DNA of 64,000 nucleotides from Pseudomonas sp. UBA2684 (GCA_002354655.1 DELY01000003.1:1-64000), one strand, 5' to 3'. Positions 16,277-26,215 are shown, counted from the first letter of the stretch. A program made the numbers and translations. The notes: a model not told the origin generated them from the letters alone.

Positions 16277-17389
16277 TTACAGATCGCTGAAAAGGGCCAC
16301 GCGTTCGGCAATCGCCAGGCTGGCGGTCAGCCCAGGCGACTCGATCCCGAACAAATTGATCAGCCCTGCCAGGCCGTGCTCGGCAGAGGTTTGGATGTGG
16401 AAGTCGCTGGCCGGTTCCCCGGGGCCGGCGAGTTTTGGCCGAATGCCACTATAGCCAGGCGTTAGGCGAGCGCTGTCGAGGCCGGGGAAATAGCGGCGGA
16501 TCGCCGTGGCAAATGGCTCGCGCAAGCGTTCGTCGACGCGGTAATCAATCGTCTCGAGGTAGTGCGTGTCCGGGCCGAAACGCAGTTGGCCGGCCAGGTC
16601 CAGGGTGGCGTGAATGCCCAGGCCGGCGGTGTTGGCTTCCGGCATTGGGTAGATCAGGTGTTGGAACGGCGCGCGCCCGCTGTAAGTGAAATAACGACCC
16701 TGACACAGATGAAGCGGCGGGATGTGCCTGGTCGCGAGGCCTTCGGTGCGCTGCGCCAGTTGCTGGGCGAACAGGCCGCCAGCGTTGATCACCCGCTGTG
16801 CTCTGAGCTGAAACGCCTCGCCACCGCTGATGCCGCTGACGACCCAGCCCGCGGCGCTGGGTTGCAGTCGTTCGACACGGGTGTGCAGCGCCAGTTGCGC
16901 GCCCTGGTTTTCCGCGGCGGCGAGCAGCGACTGCAGGTAGGCGTGGCTGTCGATGATTCCGCTGGTGGGCGACAGCAGTGCGGCGACGCCGCGTACGGCG
17001 GGCTCCTGCTGCTGCAATTGGTGCTGCGTCAGCGGGTGCAAATCGTTCACGCCACAGGCCGCGGCATTGCTGGCCAGGGCCTCGAGCGTGCTGCGCTCGG
17101 CCTCGCTCACCGCCACCAGCAGCTTGCCGATGCGCTTGTGCGCCACCCGGTGTTGCGCGCACCAGGCGTACAGGCGCTCGCGACCTTCCCGGCACAGTTC
17201 GGCCTTGAGCGAGCCAGGCGCATAGTAGATACCGGCGTGGATCACCTCGGAATTACGGCTGGAGGTATGGCTGCCGATCAGCGCTTCGGCCTCGACGATC
17301 AGGGTGCTCTGCTGCGCCGTGGCCAGGCGCGCGGCGCACGCCAGGCCGAGGGCGCCGGCGCCGATGATCAGGGTGTCGATAGTGTCCAT
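16277..17389 (-). CDS. FAD-dependent oxidoreductase (L-2-hydroxyglutarate oxidase-like)
   Basis: A 370-residue DAO-fold flavoprotein. The N-terminus MDTIDTLIIGAGALGLACAA holds the FAD-binding GxGxxG, followed by the second FAD segment (SSRNSEVIHAGIYY), which is the typical LhgO/L-2-hydroxyglutarate dehydrogenase motif. Near the end GYSGIRPKLAGPG and LFGIESPGLTASLAIAE are also family marks. It oxidises a 2-hydroxy acid; L-2-hydroxyglutarate is likely. The start at 17389 is preferred to one 14 codons upstream because it begins the conserved strand. Confidence 0.85.
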   Translation of the reverse strand: MDTIDTLIIGAGALGLACAARLATAQQSTLIVEAEALIGSHTSSRNSEVIHAGIYYAPGSLKAELCREGRERLYAWCAQHRVAHKRIGKLLVAVSEAERSTLEALASNAAACGVNDLHPLTQHQLQQQEPAVRGVAALLSPTSGIIDSHAYLQSLLAAAENQGAQLALHTRVERLQPSAAGWVVSGISGGEAFQLRAQRVINAGGLFAQQLAQRTEGLATRHIPPLHLCQGRYFTYSGRAPFQHLIYPMPEANTAGLGIHATLDLAGQLRFGPDTHYLETIDYRVDERLREPFATAIRRYFPGLDSARLTPGYSGIRPKLAGPGEPASDFHIQTSAEHGLAGLINLFGIESPGLTASLAIAERVALFSDL

Positions 17390-17485
17390 GGCGTCTTCGG
17401 TGCTGGGCTTTGGCGGGTTTGGCTGGCGCACATCGCGGGTGGCAGCGTTAGGCTGCGGAGCATAACAATAACGTTAGAGGTGGCT

Positions 17486-18709
17486 ATGAACGTCGCAGTC
17501 ATGGCGTTTCCGCTGTACATCCTGCTGATGCTGCTGGAGTTGGCCTACGAGCGCCACAGTGGCCGGCACACCTACCGCCTGGCCGATGCCAGCACCAGCA
17601 TCAACACGGCGGTGCTGCGTGTATTGCTGGAAGGGCCGTTGCGCTTGTTGTTGATCGTGCCATACGCCTGGCTGTACGAGCACGCCCGGCTGCTGGAGTG
17701 GGAGGCGAGCTCGCCTTGGCTCTGGCTTGGCGGATTTATCGCCGTGGATTTCTGTTTCTACTGGGCGCACCGCACGTTGCACCGTCACAACCTGTTGTGG
17801 GGCGCGCACCAACCGCATCACTCCAGCGAGGATTTCAACCTGTCCACGGCGCTGCGCAAGGGCGCCTTTCAGACCGCTTTCGACTGGCCGTTCTACCTGC
17901 CGTTGGCTGTGCTCGGTGTGCCCTTGCCGGTGTTTCTTGTGCTGTTGGGGATTCAGCTGGTCTATCAATTCTGGATTCACACCCAGCATGTCGGCCGTCT
18001 CGGCTGGCTGGAACGGGTGCTGATCACCCCGTCGCTGCACCGCGTGCACCACGGCCAGAACGACTGCTACATCGACAAGAATCATGGCGGCGTGTTCATC
18101 CTCTGGGACAAGCTGTTCGGCACCTACGCCGAGGAGCGCGAGCCGGTGCGTTATGGGGTGACCACGCCGGTGAGCACCTTCGATCCGATCCGCCTGCAAT
18201 TCAGTTGGTGGCGTTTGCTCTGGGCCGATGCCGTGGCCACCCGTTCCTGGTGGGACAAGCTGCGCCTGTGGTGGATGCCCACCGGCTGGCGGCCGGCGGA
18301 TGTGCGCCAGCAGCCGTGGCCGCAGATGGGGGCGGAGAAGTTTACCCGGGCCTATCCCGTCAGGCTGAAGGGCTATGCCTTTGCCCAGTTCCTGATGATC
18401 AATGCGCTGACCCTGGTTTTTCTGTTCAGCATCAAACGTGCAGCCGTGTGGGAGCCGTGGTTGCTGGTGCTGGTGATTCTCAGTGGGTGCGTCAGCCTGG
18501 GTTTGCTGTTCGAAGGCAAGCGCCAGTTGTGGCTGTTGGAAGGCGTTCGCCTGCTGGCGATGGCCGTGTTGGCGCTCAGTTGGGGGGTGTGGCTGGCGCC
18601 TGGGCAGTGGTTGTGGGGTGTGGCTTTGGCGGGGTTGTGCGCAGTTAGCCTGCTCTGGCTGGGCTGGCTGGTGGCGCGCGCGGAAACGGCGCAGCCATTC
18701 TCGGGATGA
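17486..18709 (+). CDS. Sterol desaturase/fatty acid hydroxylase superfamily membrane protein
   Basis: A 407-residue membrane protein; the ATG at 17486 has AGAGGTGG upstream. Several membrane helices surround the histidine clusters of di-iron hydroxylases: HRTLHRHNLLWGAHQPHHSS (about 105-124), WIHTQHVG and HRVHHGQN. The C-terminal third adds about four more helices, as in alkylglycerol monooxygenase-like members. It probably hydroxylates or desaturates a lipid. It is divergent from the FAD oxidoreductase gene with a gap of under 100 bp, so both may share a regulatory region. Confidence 0.85.
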   Translation: MNVAVMAFPLYILLMLLELAYERHSGRHTYRLADASTSINTAVLRVLLEGPLRLLLIVPYAWLYEHARLLEWEASSPWLWLGGFIAVDFCFYWAHRTLHRHNLLWGAHQPHHSSEDFNLSTALRKGAFQTAFDWPFYLPLAVLGVPLPVFLVLLGIQLVYQFWIHTQHVGRLGWLERVLITPSLHRVHHGQNDCYIDKNHGGVFILWDKLFGTYAEEREPVRYGVTTPVSTFDPIRLQFSWWRLLWADAVATRSWWDKLRLWWMPTGWRPADVRQQPWPQMGAEKFTRAYPVRLKGYAFAQFLMINALTLVFLFSIKRAAVWEPWLLVLVILSGCVSLGLLFEGKRQLWLLEGVRLLAMAVLALSWGVWLAPGQWLWGVALAGLCAVSLLWLGWLVARAETAQPFSG

Positions 18710-18820
18710 GCCTGGTCCCAGGCGGACAAGCCGGCGGCATGTCGCCTCAGCAGGCTGCCCTTAATTCGTAGCGTGGACATGGCAAAGCCTTGTCCACCAG
18801 CGGCACGTGGCGAACAGGCC

Positions 18821-19219
18821 TCAGAGGCTGTCCAGCGGCAGCCCCGTACGCGTGGCCAGGGCTTGGCACTCCAGGCGATCGAGCGGCGCGGCCAGGCGCA
18901 GTGGTTTGTCGGCGGCGCGAGCCAGGCGCTGGGCTTCGTCGAGCAGGCGCTGGGCGACGCCCCGTTGCCGTGTGATGGCGCGTACGCAGACATGCGACAG
19001 ACGCCAGCTGTGGTCACCTTGCTCCAGCAGGGCGGCGCCGAGCAGGCGGTCGTTGAAGCGCCCGGCGATCAGCGTGCCGTTGGCCAGGGCTGAGTCGATC
19101 AGGTTCTGCGCATCGGCATAGGGCGCCAGCAGCCACGGCGGCGCGTCCTGATAAATCTTGCGCAGGTCGATGAGGTCTTGAGTGTTGCCGGCTGGCGGGT
19201 GTTCGACGATTACGGGCAT
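18821..19219 (-). CDS. GNAT protein, PanZ/PanM-like acetyl-CoA sensor
   Basis: A 132-residue single-domain GNAT fold: LLGAALLEQGDHSWRLSHVC then VRAITRQRGVAQRLLDEAQRL, the acetyl-CoA pyrophosphate loop. The short length and the segment IYQDAPPWLLAPY resemble the PanZ/PanM family, which promotes maturation of aspartate decarboxylase PanD and senses acetyl-CoA. The pan assignment is from memory of family sequences. It stands alone, convergent with the preceding hydroxylase-like gene. Confidence 0.7.
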   Translation of the reverse strand: MPVIVEHPPAGNTQDLIDLRKIYQDAPPWLLAPYADAQNLIDSALANGTLIAGRFNDRLLGAALLEQGDHSWRLSHVCVRAITRQRGVAQRLLDEAQRLARAADKPLRLAAPLDRLECQALATRTGLPLDSL

Positions 19220-19380
19220 TTCGCGGCGGGGCCTGTACGACTAATGGATAATGGGTTGCATCTGCGGTGCGGGCGGCGGCAATGCTACCCTCGTCGCACT
19301 TGGCTTCAATTCGCGTCCGCTATCCTGCGCGCGCTTCAGCGCCAATGTCTTGCCTGCAAACCATAACAGAGAATAATTCT

Positions 19381-21042
19381 ATGACTGACGCCCTCGTGCT
19401 GGACGGCGCTTCAGCGACGCCTGCGTTCCTGTCCAAGGAACGTATCATCGCGACGCCCGGCTTCAACCGCTGGCTGGTTCCGCCGGCCGCCCTGGCCATC
19501 CATTTATGCATCGGCATGGCCTACGGCTTTTCGGTGTTCTGGTTACCGCTGTCCAAGGCGGTAGGTATCGACGCTCCGCTGGCCTGCGCCGCGGATATCG
19601 GTTTCTTCGAACAGATCTTCGCCAGCAACTGCGATTGGCAGATTTCCATGCTGGGCTGGATCTACACGCTGTTCTTCGTCTTCCTCGGTTGCTCGGCGGC
19701 CGTGTGGGGCGGCTGGCTGGAACATGCTGGCCCGCGCAAGGCCGGTGTGGTGTCGGCGCTGTGCTGGTGCGGCGGTCTGCTGATTTCCGCCTTGGGCATC
19801 TACAGCCATCAGATCTGGTTGCTGTGGCTGGGTTCCGGGGTGATCGGCGGTATCGGCTTGGGTCTGGGCTACATCTCGCCGGTGTCGACGCTGATCAAGT
19901 GGTTCCCGGACAAGCGCGGCATGGCCACCGGCATGGCGATCATGGGTTTCGGCGGCGGGGCGATGGTCGGTGCGCCGCTGGCGGCCGAGCTGATGAATCA
20001 CTTCGCCAGCGCTGACGGCGTCGGCGTATGGCAGAGCTTCGTGGTCATGGCGGTGATCTACTTCGTCTTCATGATCGGTGGCGCGCTGGCCTACCGCGTG
20101 CCGCCAACCGGCTGGAAACCGGCGGGCTGGAAAGCCCCGCAGAGCAACGCCAGCAACGCGATGATCACCAACCGCCATGTGCATGTCAGCGTGGCCTGGA
20201 AAACCCCGCAGTTCCGCCTGATCTGGGCCGTGCTGTGCCTCAATGTGTCGGCCGGTATCGGCATCATCGGCATGGCGTCGCCGCTGTTGCAGGAAGTCTT
20301 CGCCGGCCAACTGCTGGGCAACGACCTGGCGTTCAACGAGCTGAGCGCTGCGCAACTTGGCCAGATCGCCGCGATTGCCGCCGGCTTCACCGGTTTGCTC
20401 AGTCTGTTCAACATCGGCGGGCGCTTCTTCTGGGCCTCCTGCTCGGATTTCATCGGCCGCAAAGCCACCTACTTCGTGTTCTTCGGCCTGGGCTTCGCGC
20501 TCTACTCCGCAGTGCCGTTGCTCGGCCAGCTGGGGAGCCTGGCGCTGTTCGTGCTGGCGTTCTGCGTGATCCTGTCGATGTACGGCGGTGGTTTCGCCAC
20601 GGTGCCGGCCTACCTGGCCGACCTGTTCGGCACGCAAATGGTCGGCGCCATTCACGGTCGCCTGCTGACCGCCTGGGCTGCTGCCGGCGTGCTCGGGCCG
20701 GTGCTGGTCAACTACCTGCGCGAGTACCAGTTGAGCATCGGCGTCGAGCGCGCCGCGGCCTACGACATCACCCTGTACATCCTCGCCGGCCTGCTGGTGC
20801 TGGGCTTTATCTGCAACCTGCTGATACGCCCGGTAGCAGACAAGTACTTCATGACCGAAGCCGAGCTGGCCGCCGAGCGTGCGCTCAGCCATGACGCTGG
20901 GCGTGGCGAAGTCGCGGTGCTGGAGTGGTCGGCCGACCCGGCGTCCAAGCCGCTGGCCATCGCCGCCTGGCTGGTGGTTGGGCTGCCGCTGGCCTGGGGC
21001 ATCTGGATCACCCTGCAAAAGACTGCGACGCTGTTCCAGTAA
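19381..21042 (+). CDS. MFS transporter, oxalate/formate antiporter (OFA) type
   Basis: A 553-residue inner-membrane transporter with about 12 hydrophobic helices. [20 protein letters not shown] at the start, [20 protein letters not shown] (the OFA motif A-like loop) and the second-half loop [20 protein letters not shown] support the OFA subfamily. An extra long loop and an additional C-terminal helix ([20 protein letters not shown]) are present. Substrate is unknown; monocarboxylates are likely. The ATG at 19381 is chosen since upstream codons lack hydrophobic or conserved character. It ends in a strong terminator before hisB. Confidence 0.88.
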   Translation: MTDALVLDGASATPAFLSKERIIATPGFNRWLVPPAALAIHLCIGMAYGFSVFWLPLSKAVGIDAPLACAADIGFFEQIFASNCDWQISMLGWIYTLFFVFLGCSAAVWGGWLEHAGPRKAGVVSALCWCGGLLISALGIYSHQIWLLWLGSGVIGGIGLGLGYISPVSTLIKWFPDKRGMATGMAIMGFGGGAMVGAPLAAELMNHFASADGVGVWQSFVVMAVIYFVFMIGGALAYRVPPTGWKPAGWKAPQSNASNAMITNRHVHVSVAWKTPQFRLIWAVLCLNVSAGIGIIGMASPLLQEVFAGQLLGNDLAFNELSAAQLGQIAAIAAGFTGLLSLFNIGGRFFWASCSDFIGRKATYFVFFGLGFALYSAVPLLGQLGSLALFVLAFCVILSMYGGGFATVPAYLADLFGTQMVGAIHGRLLTAWAAAGVLGPVLVNYLREYQLSIGVERAAAYDITLYILAGLLVLGFICNLLIRPVADKYFMTEAELAAERALSHDAGRGEVAVLEWSADPASKPLAIAAWLVVGLPLAWGIWITLQKTATLFQ

Positions 21043-21060
21043 GCCGCGCGCTGCACCCCG

Positions 21061-21098
21061 AATCCCGCTGGCGCCACCGCGCGTCAGCGGGATTTTTT
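21061..21098 (+). terminator. Intrinsic terminator after the MFS gene
   Basis: A stem of AATCCCGCTGGCGC (21061-21074) with a complementary arm to 21093, followed by six T residues. Confidence 0.8.
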
Positions 21099-21115
21099 GT
21101 CTCTGCTCGGCTTGC

Positions 21116-21145
21116 TTCAAGGTTTTGCGCTTATCGGCCTATAAT
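21116..21145 (+). promoter_or_regulatory. Probable hisB promoter
   Basis: A perfect -10 TATAAT (21140-21145) lies 37 bp upstream of the hisB ATG; the best -35 candidate is the weak TTCAAG (21116-21121). Confidence 0.5.
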
Positions 21146-21182
21146 GACCGCCCTTTCGCACAACGATTTTGTGGAGCAGGTG

Positions 21183-21776
21183 ATGGCCGAACGTACGGCA
21201 TCCGTCGAGCGCAATACCCTGGAGACCCAGATCAAGGTCTCGATCAACCTGGATGGCACGGGCAAGGCCCGTTTCGATATCGGCGTGCCGTTCCTTGAGC
21301 ACATGCTCGACCAGATCGCCCGCCACGGTCTGATCGACCTGGATATCGAGTGCAAAGGCGACCTGCATATCGACGACCATCACACCGTGGAAGACGTCGG
21401 CATCACCCTCGGCCAGGCGTTCACCAAGGCCATCGGCGACAAGAAAGGCATGACCCGTTACGGCCATTCCTATGTGCCGCTGGATGAAGCGCTGTCGCGC
21501 GTGGTGATCGATTTCTCCGGTCGTCCGGGCCTGCAGATGCACGTGCCATTCACCCGCGCGGTGGTCGGCGGCTTCGACGTCGACCTGTTCCAGGAGTTCT
21601 TCCAGGGCTTCGTCAACCACGCCCTGGTCAGCCTGCATATCGACAACCTGCGCGGCACCAACACTCACCACCAGATCGAGACGGTGTTCAAAGCCTTCGG
21701 TCGCGCCCTGCGCATGGCCACCGAGCTGGACCCGCGCATGGCCGGGCAGATGCCGTCGACCAAGGGTTGTCTGTAA
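21183..21776 (+). CDS. hisB: Imidazoleglycerol-phosphate dehydratase
   Basis: A 197-residue monofunctional HisB, the Pseudomonas form without the phosphatase domain. It catalyses dehydration of imidazoleglycerol phosphate in histidine biosynthesis. Metal-binding histidine clusters are [13 protein letters not shown] (about 61-73) and [27 protein letters not shown] is also typical. The ATG at 21183 follows GGAGCAGGTG. It opens the hisB-hisH-DUF2164-hisA-hisF run; hisH begins directly after its stop codon. Confidence 0.97.
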   Translation: MAERTASVERNTLETQIKVSINLDGTGKARFDIGVPFLEHMLDQIARHGLIDLDIECKGDLHIDDHHTVEDVGITLGQAFTKAIGDKKGMTRYGHSYVPLDEALSRVVIDFSGRPGLQMHVPFTRAVVGGFDVDLFQEFFQGFVNHALVSLHIDNLRGTNTHHQIETVFKAFGRALRMATELDPRMAGQMPSTKGCL

Positions 21777-22415
21777 ATGCAGACAGTTGCAGTAATCGAC
21801 TACGGCATGGGCAACCTGCACTCGGTGGCTAAGGCCCTCGAACACGTGGGGGCCGGCAAGGTGCTGGTGACCAGCGATGCCCAGGTGATTCGCGAAGCCG
21901 ACCGCGTGGTATTCCCCGGGGTTGGCGCGATTCGCGATTGCATGGCTGAAATCCGTCGTCTGGGTTTCGATGAGCTGGTCCGTGAAGTCAGCCAGGATCG
22001 GCCGTTCCTCGGCATCTGCGTGGGCATGCAGGCCTTGCTTGAGCGCAGCGAAGAGAACGACGGCGTTGACTGCATTGGCCTGTTCCCCGGCCAAGTGCGC
22101 TTTTTCGGCAAGGGCATGGTCGAGGACGGCGAGCCGCTGAAAGTGCCGCACATGGGCTGGAACGAAGTCGCGCAGTCGATCAAGCATCCGCTGTGGCACG
22201 ACATCCCGGATTTGGCGCGCTTCTACTTCGTGCACAGCTACTACATCGAGGCCGGCAACCCCACGCAGGTGGTCGGTCGCGGTCATTACGGCAAGGATTT
22301 CGCCGCGGCGCTGGCCGAAGGCTCGCGTTTTGCCGTGCAATTCCACCCGGAGAAGAGCCACACCCATGGCCTGCAATTGCTGCAGAACTTCGTCGCCTGG
22401 GATGGTCGCTGGTAA
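21777..22415 (+). CDS. hisH: Imidazole glycerol phosphate synthase, glutaminase subunit HisH
   Basis: A 212-residue class I glutamine amidotransferase that feeds ammonia to HisF. The catalytic triad is visible: Cys81 in FLGICVGMQ, His190 and Glu192 in QFHPEKSH. The oxyanion strand region and PHMGWNEV are HisH-specific. It starts immediately after the hisB stop with no gap, indicating coupled translation. HisF, its partner, lies about 1.1 kb downstream. Confidence 0.97.
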   Translation: MQTVAVIDYGMGNLHSVAKALEHVGAGKVLVTSDAQVIREADRVVFPGVGAIRDCMAEIRRLGFDELVREVSQDRPFLGICVGMQALLERSEENDGVDCIGLFPGQVRFFGKGMVEDGEPLKVPHMGWNEVAQSIKHPLWHDIPDLARFYFVHSYYIEAGNPTQVVGRGHYGKDFAAALAEGSRFAVQFHPEKSHTHGLQLLQNFVAWDGRW

Positions 22416-22673
22416 ATGAGCCGGGCGAAGAAAGAGCCGATTTTGGCGCTCGACAGTGCCCAGGAGCAGGCTGCGTTGCAGCTGCTCAAGCGCTTTTTGG
22501 CCGAGCGTTTCGAGTTGCAGCTGGGCTCCTTCGAGGTGCAGGAAGTGCTCGACCTCTTTGCCCGCGAGATTGCTCCGTATTACTACAACAAGGCGATTCT
22601 CGATGTGCAGGCGCACCTGAAAGACAGGTTCGAAAGCATCGAAAGCGACCTCTGGGCGCTGGAAAAGAGCTGA
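22416..22673 (+). CDS. DUF2164 family protein
   Basis: An 85-residue protein starting exactly after the hisH stop. FEVQEVLDLFAREIAPYYYN and KAILDVQAHLKDRFESIESD are the signature of DUF2164, a small conserved family of unknown function. Placement inside the histidine gene run suggests co-expression with histidine genes, but a role in the pathway is not shown. Confidence 0.85.
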   Translation: MSRAKKEPILALDSAQEQAALQLLKRFLAERFELQLGSFEVQEVLDLFAREIAPYYYNKAILDVQAHLKDRFESIESDLWALEKS

Positions 22674-22709
22674 CCCACCGAATTCAAATGACTTGAGCAG
22701 GTTCAACCG

Positions 22710-23447
22710 ATGCTGATTATCCCCGCTATCGATCTGAAGGACGGCGCTTGTGTGCGTCTGCGCCAGGGCCGCATGGACGATTCCACGGTGTTTTCCGATG
22801 ACCCGGTGAGCATGGCCGCCAAGTGGGTCGAGGGCGGCTGTCGTCGGCTGCACCTGGTCGACCTGAATGGTGCCTTCGAAGGTCAGCCGGTCAATGGCGA
22901 GGTGGTCACCGCCATCGCCAAGCGTTACCCGCACCTGCCGATCCAGATCGGCGGCGGCATCCGCTCGCTGGAAACCATCGAGCATTACGTCAAAGCCGGC
23001 GTCAGCTACGTGATCATCGGCACCAAGGCGGTGAAAGATCCACAGTTCGTGACGGACGCCTGCAAGGCCTTCCCGGGCAAGGTCATCGTTGGCCTGGATG
23101 CCAAGGACGGTTTCGTCGCCACCGACGGCTGGGCCGAAGTCAGCAGCGTACAGGCGGTCGATCTGGCGCGGCGTTTCGAGGCCGACGGGGTGTCCGCCAT
23201 CGTTTATACCGACATCGCCAAAGACGGCATGATGCAGGGTTGTAACGTCGAGGCCACCGTGGCCCTGGCCGCCGCCAGCCGCATCCCGGTGATCGCTTCC
23301 GGTGGCATCCACAACCTCGGCGATATCGAGAAGCTGTTGTTGGCGCGCTCGCCGGGCATCATCGGTGCGATCACCGGCCGGGCGATCTACGAAGGCACCC
23401 TGGATGTTGCCGAAGCCCAGGCCTTCTGCGATAGCTACACAGGCTAA
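22710..23447 (+). CDS. hisA: ProFAR isomerase HisA
   Basis: A 245-residue TIM-barrel isomerase of histidine biosynthesis. The catalytic Asp8 ([14 protein letters not shown]) and the second acid in [13 protein letters not shown] are present, with the phosphate-binding GGGIRSLE and ASGGIHN loops. It converts ProFAR to PRFAR, the substrate of HisHF. It begins 36 bp after the DUF2164 gene. Confidence 0.97.
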   Translation: MLIIPAIDLKDGACVRLRQGRMDDSTVFSDDPVSMAAKWVEGGCRRLHLVDLNGAFEGQPVNGEVVTAIAKRYPHLPIQIGGGIRSLETIEHYVKAGVSYVIIGTKAVKDPQFVTDACKAFPGKVIVGLDAKDGFVATDGWAEVSSVQAVDLARRFEADGVSAIVYTDIAKDGMMQGCNVEATVALAAASRIPVIASGGIHNLGDIEKLLLARSPGIIGAITGRAIYEGTLDVAEAQAFCDSYTG

Positions 23448-23450
23448 GCC

Positions 23451-23546
23451 GTAGGATGGGTTAGCCGCGCAGCGGCGTAACCCATCGCCAACCACCCGAT
23501 CGATGGGTATCGCTGCGCTCGCGGAGCGCCGCCCGACCCATTCTAC
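23451..23546. repeat. REP-like inverted repeat between hisA and hisF
   Basis: GTAGGATGGGTTAGCCGCGC at the left is mirrored by a diverged copy ending CCGCCCGACCCATTCTAC. Internal palindromes (AGCCGCGCAGCGGC type) make it highly foldable. It fills the space between two genes of the same operon, so it may affect message stability or polarity. Confidence 0.65.
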
Positions 23547-23558
23547 GAGAGCACCGCC

Positions 23559-24329
23559 ATGGCCCTTGCCAAACGCATCATCCCCTGCCTCGACGTCGAC
23601 AACGGCCGCGTGGTCAAGGGCGTGCAGTTCGAGAACATCCGCGACGCCGGCGATCCGGTGGAAATCGCGCGCCGCTACAACGAGCAGGGCGCCGACGAGA
23701 TTACCTTTCTCGACATCACCGCCAGCGTCGACGGCCGTGACACCACCTTGCATACCGTCGAGCGCATGGCCAGCCAGGTGTTTATCCCGCTGACCGTCGG
23801 CGGTGGCGTGCGTACCGTGCAGGACATCCGCAACCTGCTGAATGCCGGTGCGGACAAGGTCTCGATCAACACCGCCGCGGTGTTCACCCCGGAGTTTGTC
23901 GGCGAGGCGGCGTCGCGCTTCGGCTCGCAGTGCATCGTGGTCGCCATCGATGCGAAGAAGGTCTCCAAGCCCGGTGAAACCCCGCGCTGGGAAATCTTCA
24001 CCCACGGCGGGCGCAAGCCGACCGGCCTGGACGCGGTGCTCTGGGCGAAGAAGATGGAAGACCTCGGTGCCGGCGAAATCCTCCTCACCAGCATGGATCA
24101 GGACGGCGTCAAAAGCGGCTACGACCTTGGCGTCACCCGCGCCATTTCCGAGGCCGTGGGCATTCCGGTGATCGCCTCCGGCGGTGTCGGCAATCTGCAA
24201 CATCTGGCCGCCGGGATTCTCGAAGGCAAGGCAGCGGCGGTGTTGGCCGCGAGCATCTTCCACTTCGGCGAATACACCGTGCCGGAAGCCAAGGCCTACC
24301 TGGCCAGCCGCGGTATCGTGGTGCGCTGA
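23559..24329 (+). CDS. hisF: Imidazole glycerol phosphate synthase, cyclase subunit HisF
   Basis: A 256-residue TIM-barrel cyclase. Asp12 ([20 protein letters not shown]) and the second catalytic acid in [14 protein letters not shown] are present, together with the phosphate loops [10 protein letters not shown] and ASGGVGN. With HisH it makes imidazole glycerol phosphate and AICAR. It is the last gene of the run, separated from hisA by a REP element. Confidence 0.97.
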   Translation: MALAKRIIPCLDVDNGRVVKGVQFENIRDAGDPVEIARRYNEQGADEITFLDITASVDGRDTTLHTVERMASQVFIPLTVGGGVRTVQDIRNLLNAGADKVSINTAAVFTPEFVGEAASRFGSQCIVVAIDAKKVSKPGETPRWEIFTHGGRKPTGLDAVLWAKKMEDLGAGEILLTSMDQDGVKSGYDLGVTRAISEAVGIPVIASGGVGNLQHLAAGILEGKAAAVLAASIFHFGEYTVPEAKAYLASRGIVVR

Positions 24330-24456
24330 GTCGTGCCGTGCGCCATCGCAGAGCGACGTAGCGCAATGATATGAACATCCGGGTTTGGTCTGTGGCCAAA
24401 CCGGGCTAAGCTGAGCGCCTCCTTTGAATAAATCCTGACTCTGTAGGTTGTGGCTT

Positions 24457-25212
24457 ATGTGGAAACGTTTGTGGCTGGCCTGTGCTGGCGCGCTGTTGCT
24501 GATGTCGGGCGCGCTGCGCGCTGAAATCGATCCGAACTACAACCTGGTGTTGCTGACGGAGAATTTCCCGCCGTACAACATGGCCATCAACGGCAAGAAC
24601 TTCGCTCAGGAAGACAATATCGACGGCATCGCCGTGGATATCGTGCGCGAAATGTTCAAGCGTGCCGGGATCAAATACAGCCTGACCCTGCGCTTCCCCT
24701 GGGACCGCATCTACAAGCTGGCGCTGGAAAAGCCGGGCTATGGCGTATTCGTCACCGCGCGTCTGCCGGAGCGCGAAGAGTTGTTCAAATGGGTCGGCCC
24801 AATCGGGCCGGACGATTGGGTGCTGCTCGGCAAGAGCGACAGCCCGATCACCCTTAAAAGCCTGGAAGATGCCAAGCAATACAAGGTGGGCGCCTACAAG
24901 GGCGACGCGATTGCCGAGCACTTGCAGCAGCAGGGTCTGCAACCGCTGACCGCCCTGCGCGACCAGGAAAACGCCAAGAAGCTGATGGCCGGGCAGATCG
25001 ACCTGTGGGCCACTGGCGATCCGGCGGGGCGCTACCTGGCCAAGCAGGAAGGCATTTCCGGACTGAAGACCATCCTGCGCTTCGACAGCGCCGAACTCTA
25101 CCTGGCGCTGAACAAAGACGTGCCGGACGAGGTGGTACAGAAGCTGCAAGCTGAGCTGGACAAAATGCGCGGCGAAGGATTCGTCGACGACATTCTCAGC
25201 AGCTACCTGTAA
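24457..25212 (+). CDS. Family 3 periplasmic solute-binding protein (copy 1)
   Basis: A 251-residue secreted protein with signal peptide MWKRLWLACAGALLLMSGAL (cleavage near LRA). The mature part begins IDPNYNLVLLTENFPPYNMA, and DGIAVDIVREMFKRAGIKYS and LRFPWDRIYKLALEKPGYGV follow, all typical of SBP_bac_3 proteins that are not linked to a transporter. No permease or ATPase gene is adjacent. It is about three-quarters identical by eye to the next gene, an obvious tandem duplicate. The ATG at 24457 is preferred to a TTG three codons upstream. Confidence 0.85.
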   Translation: MWKRLWLACAGALLLMSGALRAEIDPNYNLVLLTENFPPYNMAINGKNFAQEDNIDGIAVDIVREMFKRAGIKYSLTLRFPWDRIYKLALEKPGYGVFVTARLPEREELFKWVGPIGPDDWVLLGKSDSPITLKSLEDAKQYKVGAYKGDAIAEHLQQQGLQPLTALRDQENAKKLMAGQIDLWATGDPAGRYLAKQEGISGLKTILRFDSAELYLALNKDVPDEVVQKLQAELDKMRGEGFVDDILSSYL

Positions 25213-25217
25213 GACCC

Positions 25218-25244
25218 AGAGGGCCGGCCACAAGCCGGCCCTCT
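25218..25244 (+). terminator. Hairpin between the paralogous binding-protein genes
   Basis: Perfect 11-bp arms AGAGGGCCGGC/GCCGGCCCTCT with a 5-nt loop, but no T run after it. Confidence 0.6.
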
Positions 25245-25343
25245 GCCATGGATGGTTGACGCCAAGCCTCATACGTCGCCGGGCACAAGCCCGAGCAGGG
25301 AAGCCGCTAGCCATAATCACAATTCATGCGAGCGGGAAGACCT

Positions 25344-26099
25344 ATGTTGAAAACTCTGAAGTGCAGTGTGTTGTTCGGGCTACTCCTTAGTGCCTGCGCG
25401 GCCCAGGCTGAGCTACCGGCCGACTATAAAGTGGTACTGCTGACCGAAAACTTCCCGCCGTTCAACATGGCGGTCGACGACAAGAACTTCGCCCGTGACG
25501 ACGGCATCGACGGCATCAGCGCGGAAATCGTCCGCGAGATGTTCAAGCGCGCCAACATCAACTACACCCTGACCCTGCGCTTCCCTTGGGATCGGCTCTA
25601 TCGCCTGACTCTGGATAAGGCGAATTACGGCCTGTTCTCCACCACGTTCACCGCAGAGCGCCAACCGCTGTTCAAGTGGGTCGGGCCGATTGCCAAGACC
25701 GGTTGGGTGCTGCTCGCCGCGCCGGGTAATAACCTCAGCGTGCCGAACCTGAAGGATGCCGGGCAATACACCGTCGGCGCCTACAAGAACGACGCCGTCA
25801 GCCAGCACCTGGAAAGCCAGGGGCTGAAGCCGGTCAACGCGCTGCGCGACCAGGAAAACGTGAAGAAACTGCTCAGCGGCAAGATCGACCTGTGGGCCAC
25901 CACCGACCCGGTCGGTCGCTACCTGGCCAAGCAGGAAGGCGTCAGCGGCCTGACCACCGTGCTGCGCTTCAACGACGCCGAGTTGTACCTGGCGCTGAAC
26001 AAGGACACCCCGGACGAGGTGGTGCAGCGTCTGCAAAAAGCCTTGGACGAGTTGCGCAGCGAAGGCTTCGTCGACGAGATGACCAACAGCTACCTGTAA
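25344..26099 (+). CDS. Family 3 periplasmic solute-binding protein (copy 2)
   Basis: A 251-residue paralogue of the preceding gene, equal in length and collinear throughout: signal peptide MLKTLKCSVLFGLLLSACAA, then YKVVLLTENFPPFNMAVDDK, EIVREMFKRANINYTLTLRF and a shared end (EGFVDEMTNSYL). The signal region contains LLSAC, which could be read as a lipobox, but the AQA that follows fits signal peptidase I equally well. The ATG at 25344 is preceded by GGGAAGA. It ends at a symmetrical terminator shared with ctpA. Confidence 0.85.
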   Translation: MLKTLKCSVLFGLLLSACAAQAELPADYKVVLLTENFPPFNMAVDDKNFARDDGIDGISAEIVREMFKRANINYTLTLRFPWDRLYRLTLDKANYGLFSTTFTAERQPLFKWVGPIAKTGWVLLAAPGNNLSVPNLKDAGQYTVGAYKNDAVSQHLESQGLKPVNALRDQENVKKLLSGKIDLWATTDPVGRYLAKQEGVSGLTTVLRFNDAELYLALNKDTPDEVVQRLQKALDELRSEGFVDEMTNSYL

Positions 26100-26163
26100 G
26101 CAGTCCTTGTGCGCGGGCCATGCCCGCGCCCGTGAGAGCCAGATTCAAGGCGCAACTGCGATC

Positions 26164-26203
26164 GACACGAAAAAGCCCGGCATCTGCCGGGCTTTTTCGT
26201 GTC
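26164..26203. terminator. Bidirectional intrinsic terminator
   Basis: Perfect 19-bp arms (26164-26182 and 26185-26203) with A and T runs on both sides separate the convergent binding-protein and ctpA genes. Confidence 0.9.
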
Positions 26204-26215
26204 TGCTGCCTGAGC

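Noticed and set aside
16562-17485. Upstream extension of the fatty acid hydroxylase-like gene by 308 codons
   Set aside because: It is antisense to the FAD oxidoreductase gene; the good ribosome binding site and membrane helix start at 17486.
18710-18820. Terminator or small RNA between the hydroxylase-like and PanZ-like genes
   Set aside because: Only weak diverged palindromes (TGTCCACC types) with no T run; nothing firm enough to annotate.
21117-24263. A 1048-codon antisense frame across the histidine genes
   Set aside because: It runs opposite to hisB-hisH-hisA-hisF, which are certain, and has no domain or ribosome binding site; long antisense frames are common at this GC content.
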